DNA from: Odontocerum albicorne
Taxonomy: Eukaryota > Arthropoda > Insecta > Trichoptera > Odontoceridae
Direction of reading: 5' to 3'
DNA length: 64,000 nt
Assembly: GCA_949825065.1 (NCBI GenBank)
Contig: OX463845.1
Span: 23,285,159-23,349,158, forward strand
Shown: positions 9,926 to 26,984 of the stretch, piece by piece
Layout of the letters: every line of letters begins with the position of its first letter
How positions within the stretch are numbered: position 1 is the stretch's first letter
Notes under the pieces: model-generated
What the model was told of the DNA's origin: nothing
Databases searched by the model: none
Seen by the model: the letters and a program-made list of their open reading frames with translations, nothing else
Translations under genes and position numbers: made by a program

Positions 9926-12549
9926 AATGTAAAGGGAACAGATGCCATGGCGTTGTTGGTTAATCCACAAATATTTATAAATATTTTTATCTCCATATAT
10001 TACATATAGCTAGGTATTTTTAATTGAAAATAAACACCTTTAAATATTTAAAATGTAATACTCCTAAAAGGAGTAAGTAATCACTAGTACAAACACGTGT
10101 ATTATAATTAAAATCTTCATTTTTTAAATATCTTTTATTTTGTAATTGATACTAATATTATGTAAATGACAAGTGTTGTTTATTTTGCCAATAAACAAAT
10201 ATTTTTATTTTTATTGTTTTTTTATCTATTAAGAAAAATGTCTGAAATAATCTAAAAATGTTTATTTTTTAACGCGTTTCAGGCGGACAATATGGCACAT
10301 ATCACAAAAATCTTTATATTTCACTTCCGATTTCCAAAATTTTAAATCCTTACGCATTCACAAAAGTTAAACTATTACGTTTACAGACGTCCGTCAGCGT
10401 TGCATGAAAATATACATACGTTTTCTTTAAATACAACACTTTCCTGAAAAACAAATTCTCACAGGTTTGCATTTTAAACACTTCAATCAAAAAAAATATC
10501 GACATAAAAAGTTATTTCAATGTTGATTGCTTTTTAATATACTAAGGAATATATTATAAAGCAACCGTTGAAATTTATCGATACAAAAGTTTTTCAGTCA
10601 ATAAACAAATTAAATAAACATTAGATTGAAATAATATTGAATTGCAATGTACAAGCTTCGATCGTTGACTCTATCTTCTACCGTTCCAATTATTGACTAA
10701 TCACCGATGGTACATAAAATTTAAAAAACCTTAAAAAGTTAAATAAATTGTAATGTACGAGTAAAAGAAATGTTGGATGCTCAGCAATATGAAGTGTTGT
10801 TTATTTACTTTATTTGTCACTGCCTTTAATAAGTTTATGGGTGATTTCGTAAGTCATTTGTGATTTATAGAATTTTATTTCAAAACGCGGAAAAAACAAC
10901 CCTTTATAATAAAATATTAATATAGATTTTTAAGTTAATTCAATATAAATTTCCTTACGCTAAAACTGTCTTAGTAGTACAAATTATTTAAAATATGTTA
11001 AAATTATGAGTTTGGTTATTATATTATCTAATAATAAATTGAAAATTTTAGTTTTCGTTGTTTCGTGATTAATGAAATTAGGAAGTTCGCCCGTTTTATA
11101 AAAAGTATGGATTGGAGTTGTGTTACTATTGCACACTCACACAAACAAGTTGTGTTACTATTGACATTTGCACACTCACACAAACAGAACTGTCTTAAAG
11201 CCAACTAAGCTTAATTCTATATTCCATACAATTTATATTTCGAGATAGCTTCATTGGTTGATTGCATGAAAAAAAGGATATTATTTTAAGGTCGGCAGTG
11301 ACCGTTCATGAAATGAATAAATAATAGCGCGTGCTTTATAAAACTGGACACATTATTTTGAAAATTGCATGCGATTTTAGATCGTGCTATAGATAAATCG
11401 CAAGTACGTTTTCATCCACATAATTATTTTTCTCGGTTTTTTATTTTTCAGCTGTAAAACTTATAATGAATAATTGATATATGTGTTTGTATAATATCAA
11501 AACATTTAGTAAACTAGAGAAAAAAAAGTGCTGTGAGAATGAAGCGCTAATATTCTAGCGACTAGTTCACTTGAAATATCAAATCGAAAGAAATTTTGTG
11601 GGTCATTTGAATTTTCGCGGAGCGTTTCTCGAAAGAATTATTATTTGTTCTACTTGAACGCAATTAGAATGTCGACACTGTTTGTAAAAGCTTTTACTCG
11701 TAGAAGTTTCTTACGTTCTCGGCGTGATCTTGACCGTTCTCCAAGTTTTACAATTGGCTGTTTTACACTCCAATATTTATGAAAGTGGGTTAATTTTAAA
11801 GATTTCTTTACAAATAGTCTCAAGAATTGCTGTAGTAAAGTCAACTTTTATTCTCAGTTATGTGGAATATATCTATTTCGCTACGCGTTAATTATGAACT
11901 CGTTCGAATTGGCTTAATTTAAATAAATCGTTAGTTAAGATATTATGTAACCGCCCAATTTCAGAAATGTCAAAGTCGACATTGAATTTGCTGGAGTTAG
12001 TTATTGGATAAATTTCTCGTTTCATCATTTATATATTGCACGTCTGAACATAAAAATAGGTAGAATTGCTCTTTTATGACCTCTTGTAGCGAAAAATGCC
12101 AAGTTGTATAAAACAAATCGTCAAGCGATTCCATATAATCGTGACTTATTTAATTGTAGTCTTTTTGTACTTCGTTTTCAAGCACATTTTATATTTCCAT
12201 CTCCGTAGATAGCTTTTGGAAATACCCATACTTCTAGAATCAATAAGACACATCGAATACTATGTTTCTTTCTTACGCAGGATTATTTATGGGAATTCCC
12301 GTGACGGTTTAGCGAGCAGTCGGGTGAAGGAACATACAATAATGGGGTATGGTAAATAAATGTTACTAAAATGTTTTTTTCTTATAAAGATATGACTTTT
12401 AAAAATATAAATATAATCAGTGAAATATAGTATAATATAAAAGTAATTAAATGTCAGATTTTATATTCAAACTGTTTTACACTTTTAAAACTTATTCTAT
12501 GTTAACGCATTTCGACATTTTACAGTGTTACTGTCTTTCTCCTCCTATG
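9926..12549. other. AT-rich non-coding stretch
   Basis: Nothing gene-like apart from one short tandem duplication, listed separately. A CAGGCGGACAATATGGCACA-type GC-richer patch near 10279 is isolated. Confidence 0.5.
11115..11186. repeat. short tandem duplication
   Basis: GTTGTGTTACTATTG followed by CACACTCACACAAACA occurs twice. The second copy carries an extra ACATTTG in the middle. It is a simple local duplication. Confidence 0.8.
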
Positions 12550-12998
12550 TAGCCATGTGTACAACCTGGTGGGGCGGGCTTACGGGCTTATTGTCATTTG
12601 GTATTTTATTCTAACCAATCAGAAAGATTATTGAAACTTTCTCTACTGACAATTATTGGTGAAAATTTGTAATAAATGCAAAATAAATTAAAAAGTTTAT
12701 TTGACATTCTTACACATTTTTCAACGTTTTGCATATTTACGAGGTTCGCTCAAAAGTGGTAAATTCATTCTGAGATCATTAAGTGAAATCGGTAAACGAG
12801 CAAAAAGTTAGTGGAATAAAATTTATAACCTTTTGATTAATGATTTTTTGGAAAACAAAAATATGTTAATAGACCTTATGTGAAAAACCAGACAGGTACC
12901 CTTTTTTGGGTTCCATTAGGAATTAAACCGAAATCCTCAGGTTGAAAGTTAAGCGTTCTACCAACTAAACTACAAGTCTCGTTTCGTTATTATACTAT
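12550..12998 (-). mobile_element. SINE copy split by about 230 bp
   Basis: The tail half lies at 12550-12630 (GTACAACCTGGTGGGG, AACCAATCAGAAAGATTATT). The rest resumes near 12858 (TGTTAATAGACCTTATGTG, AAAACCAGACAGGTACCC) and ends in a head of the second subfamily (GAAAGTTAAGCGTTCTACCA). The interval of roughly 230 bp between them is not SINE sequence and looks like an insertion or a rearrangement. I could not identify it. Confidence 0.75.
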
Positions 12999-13052
12999 GC
13001 TTAAGCGTTCTACCAACTAGATAACAAGTCTCGTTTGGTTATTATACTATGC
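12949..13052. repeat. tandem duplication, two 52 bp units
   Basis: Units at 12949-13000 and 13001-13052 both start TTAAGCGTTCTACCAACTA and end TTATTATACTATGC. The unit includes the outer end of the adjacent SINE head plus flanking DNA, as at 7880-8011. Confidence 0.9.
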
Positions 13053-16000
13053 TACGCGGATATTCCTATATACTCGGTATAGCTATGATGTTCTTTGATT
13101 TCAATTTTTTGATATTTTAGACATTAATCATTATGTACAACTTTTTTTTATTATTTGTGCTTTCAAATATAGGTTATATCATAGTATAATAATTTGTTTT
13201 TAGTTTTCAATGAAATTTTTGCCCTAATTTTTATCTTGTGGTGTATCCTTATCAAGTCACTGTAGATTAATATTTCCAATTTCATTCGAACCACCACTCT
13301 AAAGTTTCCTAATTTTTTACAACTTAATTTCCGTGTTTGTTTTGAAATTGTACTTTGAAAATTTTAGCCTTTTTCACGATATATTTAGACGGACCCGCCT
13401 CAAAGCGATGGTAATATTTGTAAAACTTATCCAAGTTTCCAGAACATTCCTTTAATTTTTTTGCCGACTTTTCAAGTTGTGAATTAAATATTTTACGGTC
13501 GTAATTCTTGTATAATTTTAAAATGTTTACTTCCATCGCATTAAAGGAAATTCAGATGAACATTTAAATCTAGACAAAAGAGTAATGGAGGGTAAATTTT
13601 ATTTATTTACGAATGTTTTTTTAAATTACATACATTATAATAGGTTTTTCATATTATTGTAAACATTACAATGAGATTGTAAGTGTGTGGGAATTAAAAA
13701 TCAATTGTATCAGTCATGTTATAGACAAAAAATGCGTCTTCGCTAATTTAAGACGTCATATACGAGTACTCGTATTGCGGTATGCTGTTTTGACTTTCAA
13801 TCGGATTTCGCAACTCAATTGTTTTTAATTTAATTTAATTATTAATTTAGTATAATTTGTATAATGTCTGGATTTGATCATACTGTACTGTAATATAAAT
13901 AACAGTAATAAAAGGACAATTTATATAGCACCGTTTGGAGAGCCGATTCTCAATGGAACTAACTCAGGAAACGAACCCACTTTTATTGACAGATTAAAAA
14001 TGTTACAAAAAATAAAATAACTTATAGGTAAAGATAGGGAAGTGATTGCTGCGGTTATTAGATTGGGTACTTTCCCGCATCTGCATATATTTATGAAAAC
14101 ATATTTGGTAAGAATACTGCAGAAAACTTATAAGGGAAGACGAACCACAAAGAAAAATTAGTAGAGGTAATTGAATAAACACTAGTTCAATTTTGTAATA
14201 TTTCAAGATTTAATATGTGGAAAAATATTTTAAAATTCCTTATTTTATTTTGAAAATGTTATCCTTTCATATAACATATTAAGTTTTATCATTTTAGTAT
14301 AGAAGCTATTTAAGATAAACTCCAGGAAAATATTCTACAATACTATATCGTCCTCCCATTTGGGCCCAGACCCGTTGTCCGTTTATTTTTCAGTACGCAG
14401 ACATATCCTATACTTGTTATTCTACACAGGACTATAAAAGTGTCGATAACATTCTGTATATTTTCATCCCTCTTCTCTAAAATAGGATTCGGCAGGCAAG
14501 ATATATATTTTTGTCTTGACTCTTGCGATTTCGACAAATCTCTTGAATAAATGTACTTTTGATGTGATCATCCGGAGCATGGAGAATTTTAATACGAAAT
14601 CTTCGTAAAATATTCAAAAAGCAACGTGTGTGTGCCTTTATGTATCTTAAAAATACCGACTAGTTGCTTCGAGAAGGTGCAAAAGCCGCCCTTAATGAAA
14701 CGCGACACGTTTGTGTATGCCATTTGAATATTTTTTACGTAAAAGACAACATAAACCCCTTTCTTCTTTTCCTGAATATTTCACTACATAATGTGTTGTT
14801 TTGCATCAATAAATAAATTGTTAAATACATTTTGGCTGAGAGTTAATAAAAAAGTAGCTATGATTTTAAAGAAAGTCCAGTGTGTTAACTTTTATTGTAA
14901 AAATAATTTTCCTTTTGCTTTTGATTATTTCTATATTTAGATAAAGGTTAGAATACTTTTAAAAATGATGGAGTGGAGTGTCAGTCATGTGGCAGACTTG
15001 AGAAATATGAAATATGCTTAAATGCGAGTGTGTGCAATGCAATTTCCGTAAAATATTCTTGATGCATAAACTTAAAAATAACCACTTCGGCCATTTTACC
15101 GAATGATGTGTAAAATATGTTTTATTGGAAAAAATATTTATTTTTACAAGAAATTAATAAATACACTGAACATAATATTAATTTATGTTTTTTAAGTTAA
15201 ATTTTATTATTTTTTAATTTAAAAGAATATTTTTTACATATTTATTATATATTTTTGTTTTTTATGTCTTGTTTTGCATTGTACACTACTGCACACTGGC
15301 TGAAATAAATTATTATTACTTACTAGTAAGTATGCCTCACGATTTAAAATTGAATCCGGAATAAATATTTGTTAAATTCCGAATTCGCTTTGATTTTTTA
15401 AACCTCTTCGGTATTTAATATTTCAATTTTACGTAAATACATTAATGAATTGTGCAAAACTACGTAAATCAAAGTTACCGAAATTTACCATCGAATGGTG
15501 ATGTTTTATTAATGGTGATTAATTTCCCAGCCTTACAACCGAATTAATTGGATATTCACTTAATATTCCTAGAAATATAAATTTTAATTTGGTTATTTCA
15601 GTCTATAGTATACCATTAACGTTACATTAATTGAGATATTCCGTTTATTAAATTTATTTAATGTCTCGAACAAATGAAATATTGTTTTCATTTAGGTACT
15701 TAAATGAAAAGTGCATTTAAATTCGTAGTGAGTTAATTTTTTTCCTAATTTCTTTTCAACAAATTTGAATTCTAATAGATGCAAAATATTTTTTATTTTA
15801 ATAAATCACTCATCTTTATACGAGTTTAAAGTTCATCATACATATGTATGTTGTAAGTATGAACTGAAATTAAATTGAGATTCTACGAGTATGAATTCCT
15901 TTTTACAATGCTTTAAATCCAGCCCATCCAAGATATGTGGGAGTGAAAAATTATTAAATAAAAATGTGTATTAGTTATTTTAAACTAAACGAAGAAAAGT

Positions 16001-19000
16001 TGATTATTAAACTGTTGATTATTGTTGGCTTGGGAACCTTAAAGTTGACAATAAGAATAAAAGTGTGGTAAAATGATGTTCCAAGTGTTGCAGTTTGCCA
16101 AGCTACCTACTCATATGATGTTATGCAGCACTGCTTGGCCTAAATTACCAGCAAAGCTTGTATCAAGTGTCTCTGAATAGACGTTTTTATTTTTTGTGTA
16201 TTTGAAACTACTGGTCAAACCATGATATACCTACACACATAATCTAAAATGAGGGCAATGCTTTATTGTTATTCAAAATAAAATCCACAAGTAAAAAAAT
16301 ATTCCTTTATAATTATATTTTGGTGTCTAAAGAAAAAAATGTTGAATTTTGATCAATTCAAAACTTGTATCCCGCACTGTGCAAATATTTGTACGTTATC
16401 TCTCTATATCCCACTCAGATTCGCGTTACACACTCGTATGACATATTTGGTATGGATATTGAATGCAGAGAGTAATCACTTGATGGCTTTTTTATTGTGT
16501 AGATTACCTCATTCTTCTGAATATGATTTATTACAAATGTGTCGAGTCGTTTCTGATATTTTAACAATTTTTGGAAGCGTATCAGCGCCATATGTGTATT
16601 TAATATTCCTTTGACCTTGTCAGCTTTTCATCATTAATATAAGCGCGATGAATGGTGAAAATAGCTCAAGACTAATAAATGCTTGTAAATATGCTAATTG
16701 ATTGATATTTTTTTTTGTAATTTCCTAAAAAATCCAGTAAATAAATGGTCTTTTCTGCATTCGAGCCGAAGAATGTGCAATAATTGTTAACGGAAAAATT
16801 TCCTCATATATATTTTCGGTTTTGGAAACAGTCAATCAAAAAGATAGTACATATTTAGAGGTTGAAAGGAAAAAATATAAATGGATTTTTACATATACCT
16901 TCCTCAAAAACACATTAAATGTCCTCCACCAATCGGGCTCTATCTTCATCGCCTTATTGGAAAGAACATATCATCGGAACATGTCGGAACGCCCTTGATG
17001 AGAGTTTGCTCTCTAAACGGCGCTATTTAAATTGTCTTTTTATTATTATATATATATATATATATTATTAGAACAACCATTTAATCTCTTTGATTAAAAA
17101 TATTTTCTAATTCTTTATTTTCAGGCTACTCTAGTTTAAAAAATCTCGTTTATAGAAAATTGTGTATACATTTTCCAATATGATGAACGAAACTCCAGTC
17201 CTATTAGCGGATACTTAGTATGTTTTTGAAAAAAGTTATAAGGAAGTTTTGAGCGAAAATCCAACCATTTCCCATTTTTTCCCTTGAAAAATCCTAATTT
17301 GATTTGGCGTAAATATTTGTACATACTTCGAATAATATCGATCAAAAGTTTTGTTTTATTTAAATTACAGCTACCACTTTTGTTTATTATAAAATCATAA
17401 ATGATCAGACCTTTAGTCATACATATTGAATGTGAAGCCAGCTGATTTATTACGTTGTCAGAAGTTCTTTATAGTTTCATGGTTTATTGCAACAATTCAC
17501 ATTTATTTTTTTGTTCCATTCTCATTGTTTCGAATTGAGCGTTTTATCTTTTTCTGTTTAATTTCCAAATTCATCAGTTGAAAGCTATTACTCTTCTCCG
17601 CAGCGTGGCTTATTTATCAGTTCAGTTTAATTTTCATTTCGTGTTGTGATAAAGTAAAAGGGAATGTTTCGAACTCGATTATCGTACAATTACCATTATT
17701 TTCAAAGCTTAAGCTATTCTCATGACATACTCTGTGCTGATATTTTGATACATTGTGACAGGTAAAAAACGAGCCTTGTATCTAGCTTTATTTATGCATC
17801 TGCAAGAGTTGAACATATTCAATATAATCGTATTGCAAATATTACTTATATATTTATAAATTCTCATAAGTTAGCAAAACAAAATCCTAGGTATATAAAA
17901 GATCAAGTGCAAATAAAATTTCGGTTAACAAAAAGTAGTGCTCCACTTACACATATTTAAGGCTTTTCTTGACATAGGATATTGATTTTTTTCTCTAAAA
18001 GCATAAAATATATCTGCGTAGTGTCTAGTTTTATGATAAAATCCGTAAATGAACGAACATGGATACTTTTCGTTGGTCAAACGTCTTCTCACTCTTCTTT
18101 AGAGTTCCGCTCTCATATTATTCTAATCCAACGCCAATTTATATTTTATCTTGTTTATATTATATAATAATGCGTCATCTTCATATTGTCGTGTCATTTC
18201 AATCTCATTGGACCAAAAACTTGACAGTTTACGAAAGACGTCTAGACTTTTTCGTGTGGCATTCATTAGAAATTAATCTATTTAACAAGTAACAAACTTG
18301 ATTATTTCTTCGAATAATTTTGATATGTGGGAGATTTTATTTCCCAATTTACTTAAATTGATAAAATTGAAACGTTAAACAGTTCTCATTTTATAGTGAA
18401 CTCTTACCTAGCTATAGGGCTTGTGTCATTTTTAACTTTCTGGTATCTTTTTTCAATTTAAAAATTCTCAATACAATGTTGATGATTTCTGTTTTTTTAT
18501 TTATTTATATTTTTTATACAATGTTTTTTTAACTCACGATATTGTCTTTTTGATACTAACAGTATTATAATCTGATTTATTTCTTAGTAATTCTACAAAG
18601 ATAAATAAAGTACCCCCTTCTGCATATGGCTCAGTCTGATACGCGGAATAATATACGTAGAATTGATAATGCGAACATTATACTGTGTATATTTTGTGAA
18701 GTAATTTCTCAACTTCGGAATTATTTATTGTAATTTAGACATTTTTTTATATACTCGTACATGTCGGCCACATTGTCACTAATTTCCTTTACATTAATAA
18801 ATTGAATGATGGGCGGTCTCTTGGTATTTCATTTGTCTACTTGGAAACTTGCGAGGGGCGAGTTTGTTTATTTTAGAACTAAAAATGATACAATATTTGA
18901 TAATAATTTTAGGCGTGTTGCTTTGTGTCGGTGACGCATAACTATTGGTAAGGAAATTAAATTGTAAACTTATTAGCGCAGAATACACCAAATTTAAACG

Positions 19001-20393
19001 GTGAGTATTTATTGAATCGATCGAAATAGGTTGAAAAGTTAATATTTATCTGCATTTAAACAGTAAAGTGGAATAATAAAAATCATATTATTTAATGTTT
19101 TGTTATGCTTTATTTAAAATTTAAAATAAACCAAATAATGAGCTTTTTTAGGCTGGATCCTTTTTGCATATAACCGCATAAGTGTGACATACGAGAAAGT
19201 ATTGAATATACTTATAATTCTATTTTAAATCATGATTTTTACTTCCGTACAAAACGATTTAAAACCTGACCCAATAAAGTATAAATGTCCTAGATAAAAA
19301 GTTTCAAGAGTTGTCAGTTCAAAAACTAAAAAGATAGTATAATTCTAATGGACACCTTAGCAAGTTTAAAAAAACACTTGGAAGTGATTCCTTGTTCTTT
19401 ATTGACATTTTGCGAGTTCGACAGTCGTGAATTAGAAAATGCCAGTCTCCATTAGTAGTGACAGTTGATAGTCCCCGCGGATAATCCGCCGGCCCGTGTT
19501 GTTTCAGAAAGGAAAGTAGAAAAATCCCCATCAATTCGCTTTGTAACTGACCACTTAATTGGAATTCTGTCATCACACTTTTTTGTCTCACTTCGACCTT
19601 TAACGTTTTTGACTTAATTTGATGTACACCGTTATTATTTTGACACTTAACAGATTTTTTCAATTAAATGTGTAATATTTTCACTAATACCTATATAAAA
19701 TTTTATGTATTATATATTATTCGAAATAAACCAACATATTTATTTAATTTATAATTTGATAAATTTACATCAATATGTTTTAATTCAGTCTGATAATAAT
19801 ACTCGCACGTGCTGGACATGTGGAAGTGTCGTTACCTCTTCAATGCTATACTCTAATGAACCGTGAGTTATGTGCCTACTCGAATGGTGCTGAACCTAAA
19901 AGCCTATTAATGGGGCTGAAAACAATGTTATCTTCCGATCACGCTCTTCAATATGTCCGAATTGCTATTTCGGATATGTTGAAGGGGGTATCACACGAAT
20001 GAAAAAAAGCGCACAATTATGATACGTTTTTTCGTACATAATCAAGGTATCCAGAATTAACTTTATTATTTTCTTAATAAAATAGTTTTTTATAATTATT
20101 ATAAAAAAATTATATAAATAATTATATATTTATAAATAATTTATATACATATAAATTATGAACATTTATAATTAATTTAATATTAAAGCAATACTTATTA
20201 AAATTATAACATCCCCAACTCGATTAGAAAGAACTGTTAATACACGAGAATAATAAGATTTAACATTTTGATAATAAATTTATTGTAAAGGAAACGGATT
20301 TTTTTAAAGTAATAATCGTTATAATAAAGAAATAAAATGTATGTTTGCAAAATGAGAAATAATAAAGTAACGAGACAGTTTTCTCTGGGAATT
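13053..20393. other. long AT-rich stretch without recognisable genes
   Basis: Over 7 kb I see no SINE, LINE, mariner or convincing exon. The longer frames (for example 13536-13324 and 17420-17136, minus) are rich in K, N, I, F and Y, as expected from composition, and lack splice or start context. There is a short (TA)n run near 17045-17065 and a slightly GC-richer block near 19440-19600. Confidence 0.5.
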
Positions 20394-20502
20394 AAATCGA
20401 TTCGCTACATGACAAGTGATTCGCTACATGAACATCCGGTAGAAAAAATAAAATCGATTCGCTACATGACAAGTTGTGTTTAGAACATCCGATAGAAAAA
20501 AG
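20394..20502. repeat. tandem duplication, about 57 bp units
   Basis: AAATCGATTCGCTACATGAC opens both units (20394 and 20451) and both end with ACATCCGRTAGAAAAAA. Inside unit 1, GATTCGCTACATGA is itself repeated, so more than one duplication step happened. Confidence 0.9.
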
Positions 20503-20636
20503 TACTTTTACGAGTTTACATATATGATACACGTATGGTATGTTTAAATCACATATTCAAATAATATTTTAGATTTTTATTATTTCAACTTGTAATTACA
20601 TAAACAGAAATTTTAGACTTATGCGTTAAGATATAA

Positions 20637-20847
20637 CAATCTCCATAGCCCAATTGGTAAAGCACTTTTCTTCCAGCCCGGGGGTTGCGGGTTCGATTCC
20701 CGTTGGTACCCAGATTTTTTAAAAAGGGTTCGGTCGGTTTTCTTTTATGGCCTTTATAACATATTTCTGGTTGTTTGGAAGAACTCGTCACATGGCAATA
20801 AACACGCCAGGTTTTACTGTATACAAGAAGTGTAATACAATGCTACC
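20637..20847 (+). mobile_element. tRNA-derived SINE, best-preserved copy
   Basis: The head reads CCATAGCCCAATTGGTAAAG (A-box region with TAGCCCAATTGG), then GGGGGTTGCGGGTTCGATTC, which contains a perfect B box GGTTCGATTCC. The body has GTTGGTACCCAGATTTTTTA and the end GCCAGGTTTTACTGTATACA. Both internal RNA polymerase III promoter boxes look usable. Of all the copies, this one shows the tRNA origin most clearly. Confidence 0.92.
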
Positions 20848-21574
20848 ATATACCCGTAGAAGTAGGCAAAACACTGGTAAGGCTAATCGTTACATTATCT
20901 TTCCTATGATATAAAATACATGATCAAAATTTTACCCGAACGGAATACCTTAAAACTTTTTAACTGCCCATTGAATACTAACATATACGAGTATGTTATG
21001 TGGCCAAAAATGATAAAGACCACTACGTTCAATAAATTATACTGAAATATAATGTAATTTAGCGTGGGAATTACATCTTGTATCCGACTATGATATTTAA
21101 TTTTATTTAATACTATTTTTATTGGTCTTGCGGTTTGTTTAGTTTCTTATTATATTATTTATCTTTTCAACTATTAGCCTAGTTCATGCCAGTAATTAAC
21201 CTTTAAGAATAATGGAACGAATAGTTGTATTAATAGGCAAAATGTTAATTAAGTTTATGTAGGTATAATACTTGGTTCATGCCATTTATTACAGTTGCAT
21301 TAGAAATATAAATCCCTACATGCACGTATGAGATGGGAGAGGAAACCTTTCAACACGTTTCCTCTACGCGCCGCATATAATCTTTATACATGAACAAATA
21401 TTCTATGCCGGTTCAACATGTTCTACCTACCCGCACTTAATTCTCCACTAATCCACAGTCACAAATACCACAGTAGTATTCCAAATACTTTTACACTTCT
21501 TCCTTTCCTTTAAATTGTCGCTGGCACTAAAATATTTATAGGATGGAACGCTTAATTAACTAATAATAATATAA
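20848..21574. other. non-coding stretch
   Basis: AT-rich with no gene recognised. GGTATAATACTTGGTTCATG near 21262 echoes ATTAGCCTAGTTCATGCCAG near 21172, but the similarity is too short to call. Confidence 0.45.
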
Positions 21575-21735
21575 TGTTAGTGGAAGGCATGTGAGAGGAA
21601 GACCAAGTAAGGTATGGTCGGATCAAGTGAATGATATTCTGAAAGAATGAAACGTAGAAATTAAGAGAAATCGTAGAAGATGCATGAGGTGTATGGATGT
21701 GGAAGAGGTGAAGGATGTGTGTGTTAAAATATGAA
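21575..21735 (+). mobile_element. LINE family-1 3' end
   Basis: The plus-strand reading includes GRPSKVWSDQVNDILKE, then after a stop an Arg-rich stretch with CMRCMDVEEVKDVCVK. This matches the C-terminal coding part of the copies at 9047-9530 and 56690-56915. Only the last 150 bp or so are present. Confidence 0.75.
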
Positions 21736-21786
21736 AATCTATTCTGATTTGATTAATAGTTCTAGGTAATTAATTTCTTCTAAATA

Positions 21787-21984
21787 TGTGTTTTACGTAG
21801 TGTTGTGTAAATATAGCCAAGCGGCAATCTCTGCCAATCAACCAGAAATATCTTTAAAAGGGGGTAACTGAAAACCAGATTGGATCTTTTTTTTTTAAAT
21901 ATAATTGGGTACTAACGGGAATCGACCCGCAACCTCCGGACTGGAAGACAAGTGCCTTACCAACTAGGTCACGGAGGTCGTCAC
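21787..21984 (-). mobile_element. tRNA-derived SINE copy
   Basis: The tail is degraded (GTTGTGTAAATATAGCCAAG). The body (CAACCAGAAATATC, GAAAACCAGATTGGATC) and head are clear, and the head ends ACCAACTAGGTCACGGAGGT, the reverse complement of ACCTCCGTGACCTAGTTGGT. The B box has lost one base (GGAATCGACCCGCAACC). Confidence 0.9.
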
Positions 21985-22613
21985 ATTTAAATGCAACCTA
22001 GATGTTGAAACATTTTTTGATATTAAATAAAACTTATAATATTTTTTATCAATTCTAAAAGATTTCAGCCATTTATTTCATGTTAAAAATGTTGTAACCT
22101 GAATTTAAATTTTAATGCTAGATTTTTTCCAACTCCCATTTTCCTGGTGACTTTTATTTCCACTTAATATAAAAGTATCAATCATTGTTCAAGTAAAAAA
22201 ACAATGATATATTAAATTGGAAACCATTTGTATTATTCGTCATGTGTAACAATGTATTCTTAAGTGTGTTTTGTTCTACGTATTTGGATAAGCATTTGTC
22301 AGAAAAAAATAATTACATAATTTAAATCGAAACATACGTTTTGTTTTCGGAAAACTTGCGTCAGAATACAAAGTTTTTCTTTAAATCTAATAATAACAAT
22401 AATTCCCGACTGTAAAGAGTATACTCGTACATCATGTTAAATCATTATAAAATTATATATTATGTTTGATTCATTCAAATTTGTCATCACAAACATTACC
22501 AACAATCGCAAATTGCCAGTTAACAAATATAAATGTATTGTTGTCAATTTTTATTAGTTTTCCTGACAATTTTATATCCATTATATATTCTTGGACAACT
22601 AACTCCTCCTTCG
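21985..22613. other. non-coding stretch
   Basis: AT-rich, with no feature recognised between two SINE copies. Confidence 0.45.
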
Positions 22614-22805
22614 AGACAACCTCCGTGACCTAAATGATAAGACGCCTTTCTTACAACCAAGGGGGCTGCAAGTTCTATTCCCGTTGGTGCTCATATATTT
22701 TTCAAAAAGGGTTTCCGTCTGGTTTTCACTTAATACTTGTTTTACACTTTTCTGGTTAATTGTTAGATATTGTCACGTGGGAATAAAGCCGTCAGGTTGT
22801 GGTTT
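22614..22805 (+). mobile_element. tRNA-derived SINE copy
   Basis: The head starts GACAACCTCCGTGACCTAAA and continues GATAAGACGCCTTTCTTACA. The B box is mutated (AGTTCTATTCC). The body keeps TTTCCGTCTGGTTTTCACTT, and the end is TCAGGTTGTGG. Confidence 0.9.
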
Positions 22806-26103
<3,298 letters not shown>

Positions 26104-26984
26104 GAAAAATTTGAGCAACCTCTTAAGGTCTCAAATCCTTAAAACTCGCTTTAAATATATTTAAATCTATTGAAAATATGCTTCATAACATTTTAGCAAC
26201 AGCGAATAACCAAAAACTTAACTAGTGTGGTTCAACATTTGATTCAACGTGATAATATTATTTCATATTTTAATTTCACAATTTGAAAAGTTGCGAATAT
26301 TTTTGAAAAATGTATTTAACATGTAAAAAAATAGCGAAGGAACAGAAATATAGATTGTGATATTGCAATGGATGTGAGATACTATCATCACAATGAAAAC
26401 TCAACAATTGATCAAATTTGTGAAACTGGCCTGTTGACTGACGTAATGTGAAAAAAAGGACAAGTGAAGTAACAAAAAATTACCCAGGTTGGTTGTGGTA
26501 GCAAATTTCGATAAAGCAAAAGTGATGGGCATAATTGAAAGAATACGTCCGGATTTATATTTTTGTCTATCGTATTGGATTCATCATAGTGAAACGTCAA
26601 AAGTACGAGTATTGTTGTGTCATCTAAAAACGTGATCGTTCTCTTACGTAAGATCTTAACGCCCTATATATGTACAATTTCCAGTTTGTCATCATACATG
26701 CTGCACTAGTAATTAATTTACTGACTGTTTTATTAAATATTTTGTAAATATACAGTTTATTGAGTATACTTTATAATATTCAAAGAAATACTTAAAATGC
26801 ATATCAACATTTCCATCGAGTGACACTTATGTGCTCGGTAAACCCGTTAGGAATTCCGTCTTAATATTATCATTATTCATGGCAACGTCGAACTTTGCTC
26901 ATCCACCGTAAATGATAATTATTCGCATAGGCATTGAAATTAACATATTGATAATATTTGGCACAAAGCCCCGTATCAAATAGG

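Noticed and set aside
13324..13536. 70-codon minus-strand frame, Lys-rich
   Set aside because: Same reasoning: AT-driven composition and no supporting context.
17136..17420. 94-codon minus-strand frame
   Set aside because: Composition is Lys/Ile/Asn/Phe-rich as expected from AT-rich DNA. No domain, splice site or neighbour supports it.
19319..19663. 114-codon minus-strand frame over a slightly GC-richer block
   Set aside because: The length is notable, but there is no recognisable motif and the Leu/Lys-rich ends look random. It was not strong enough to list as a gene.
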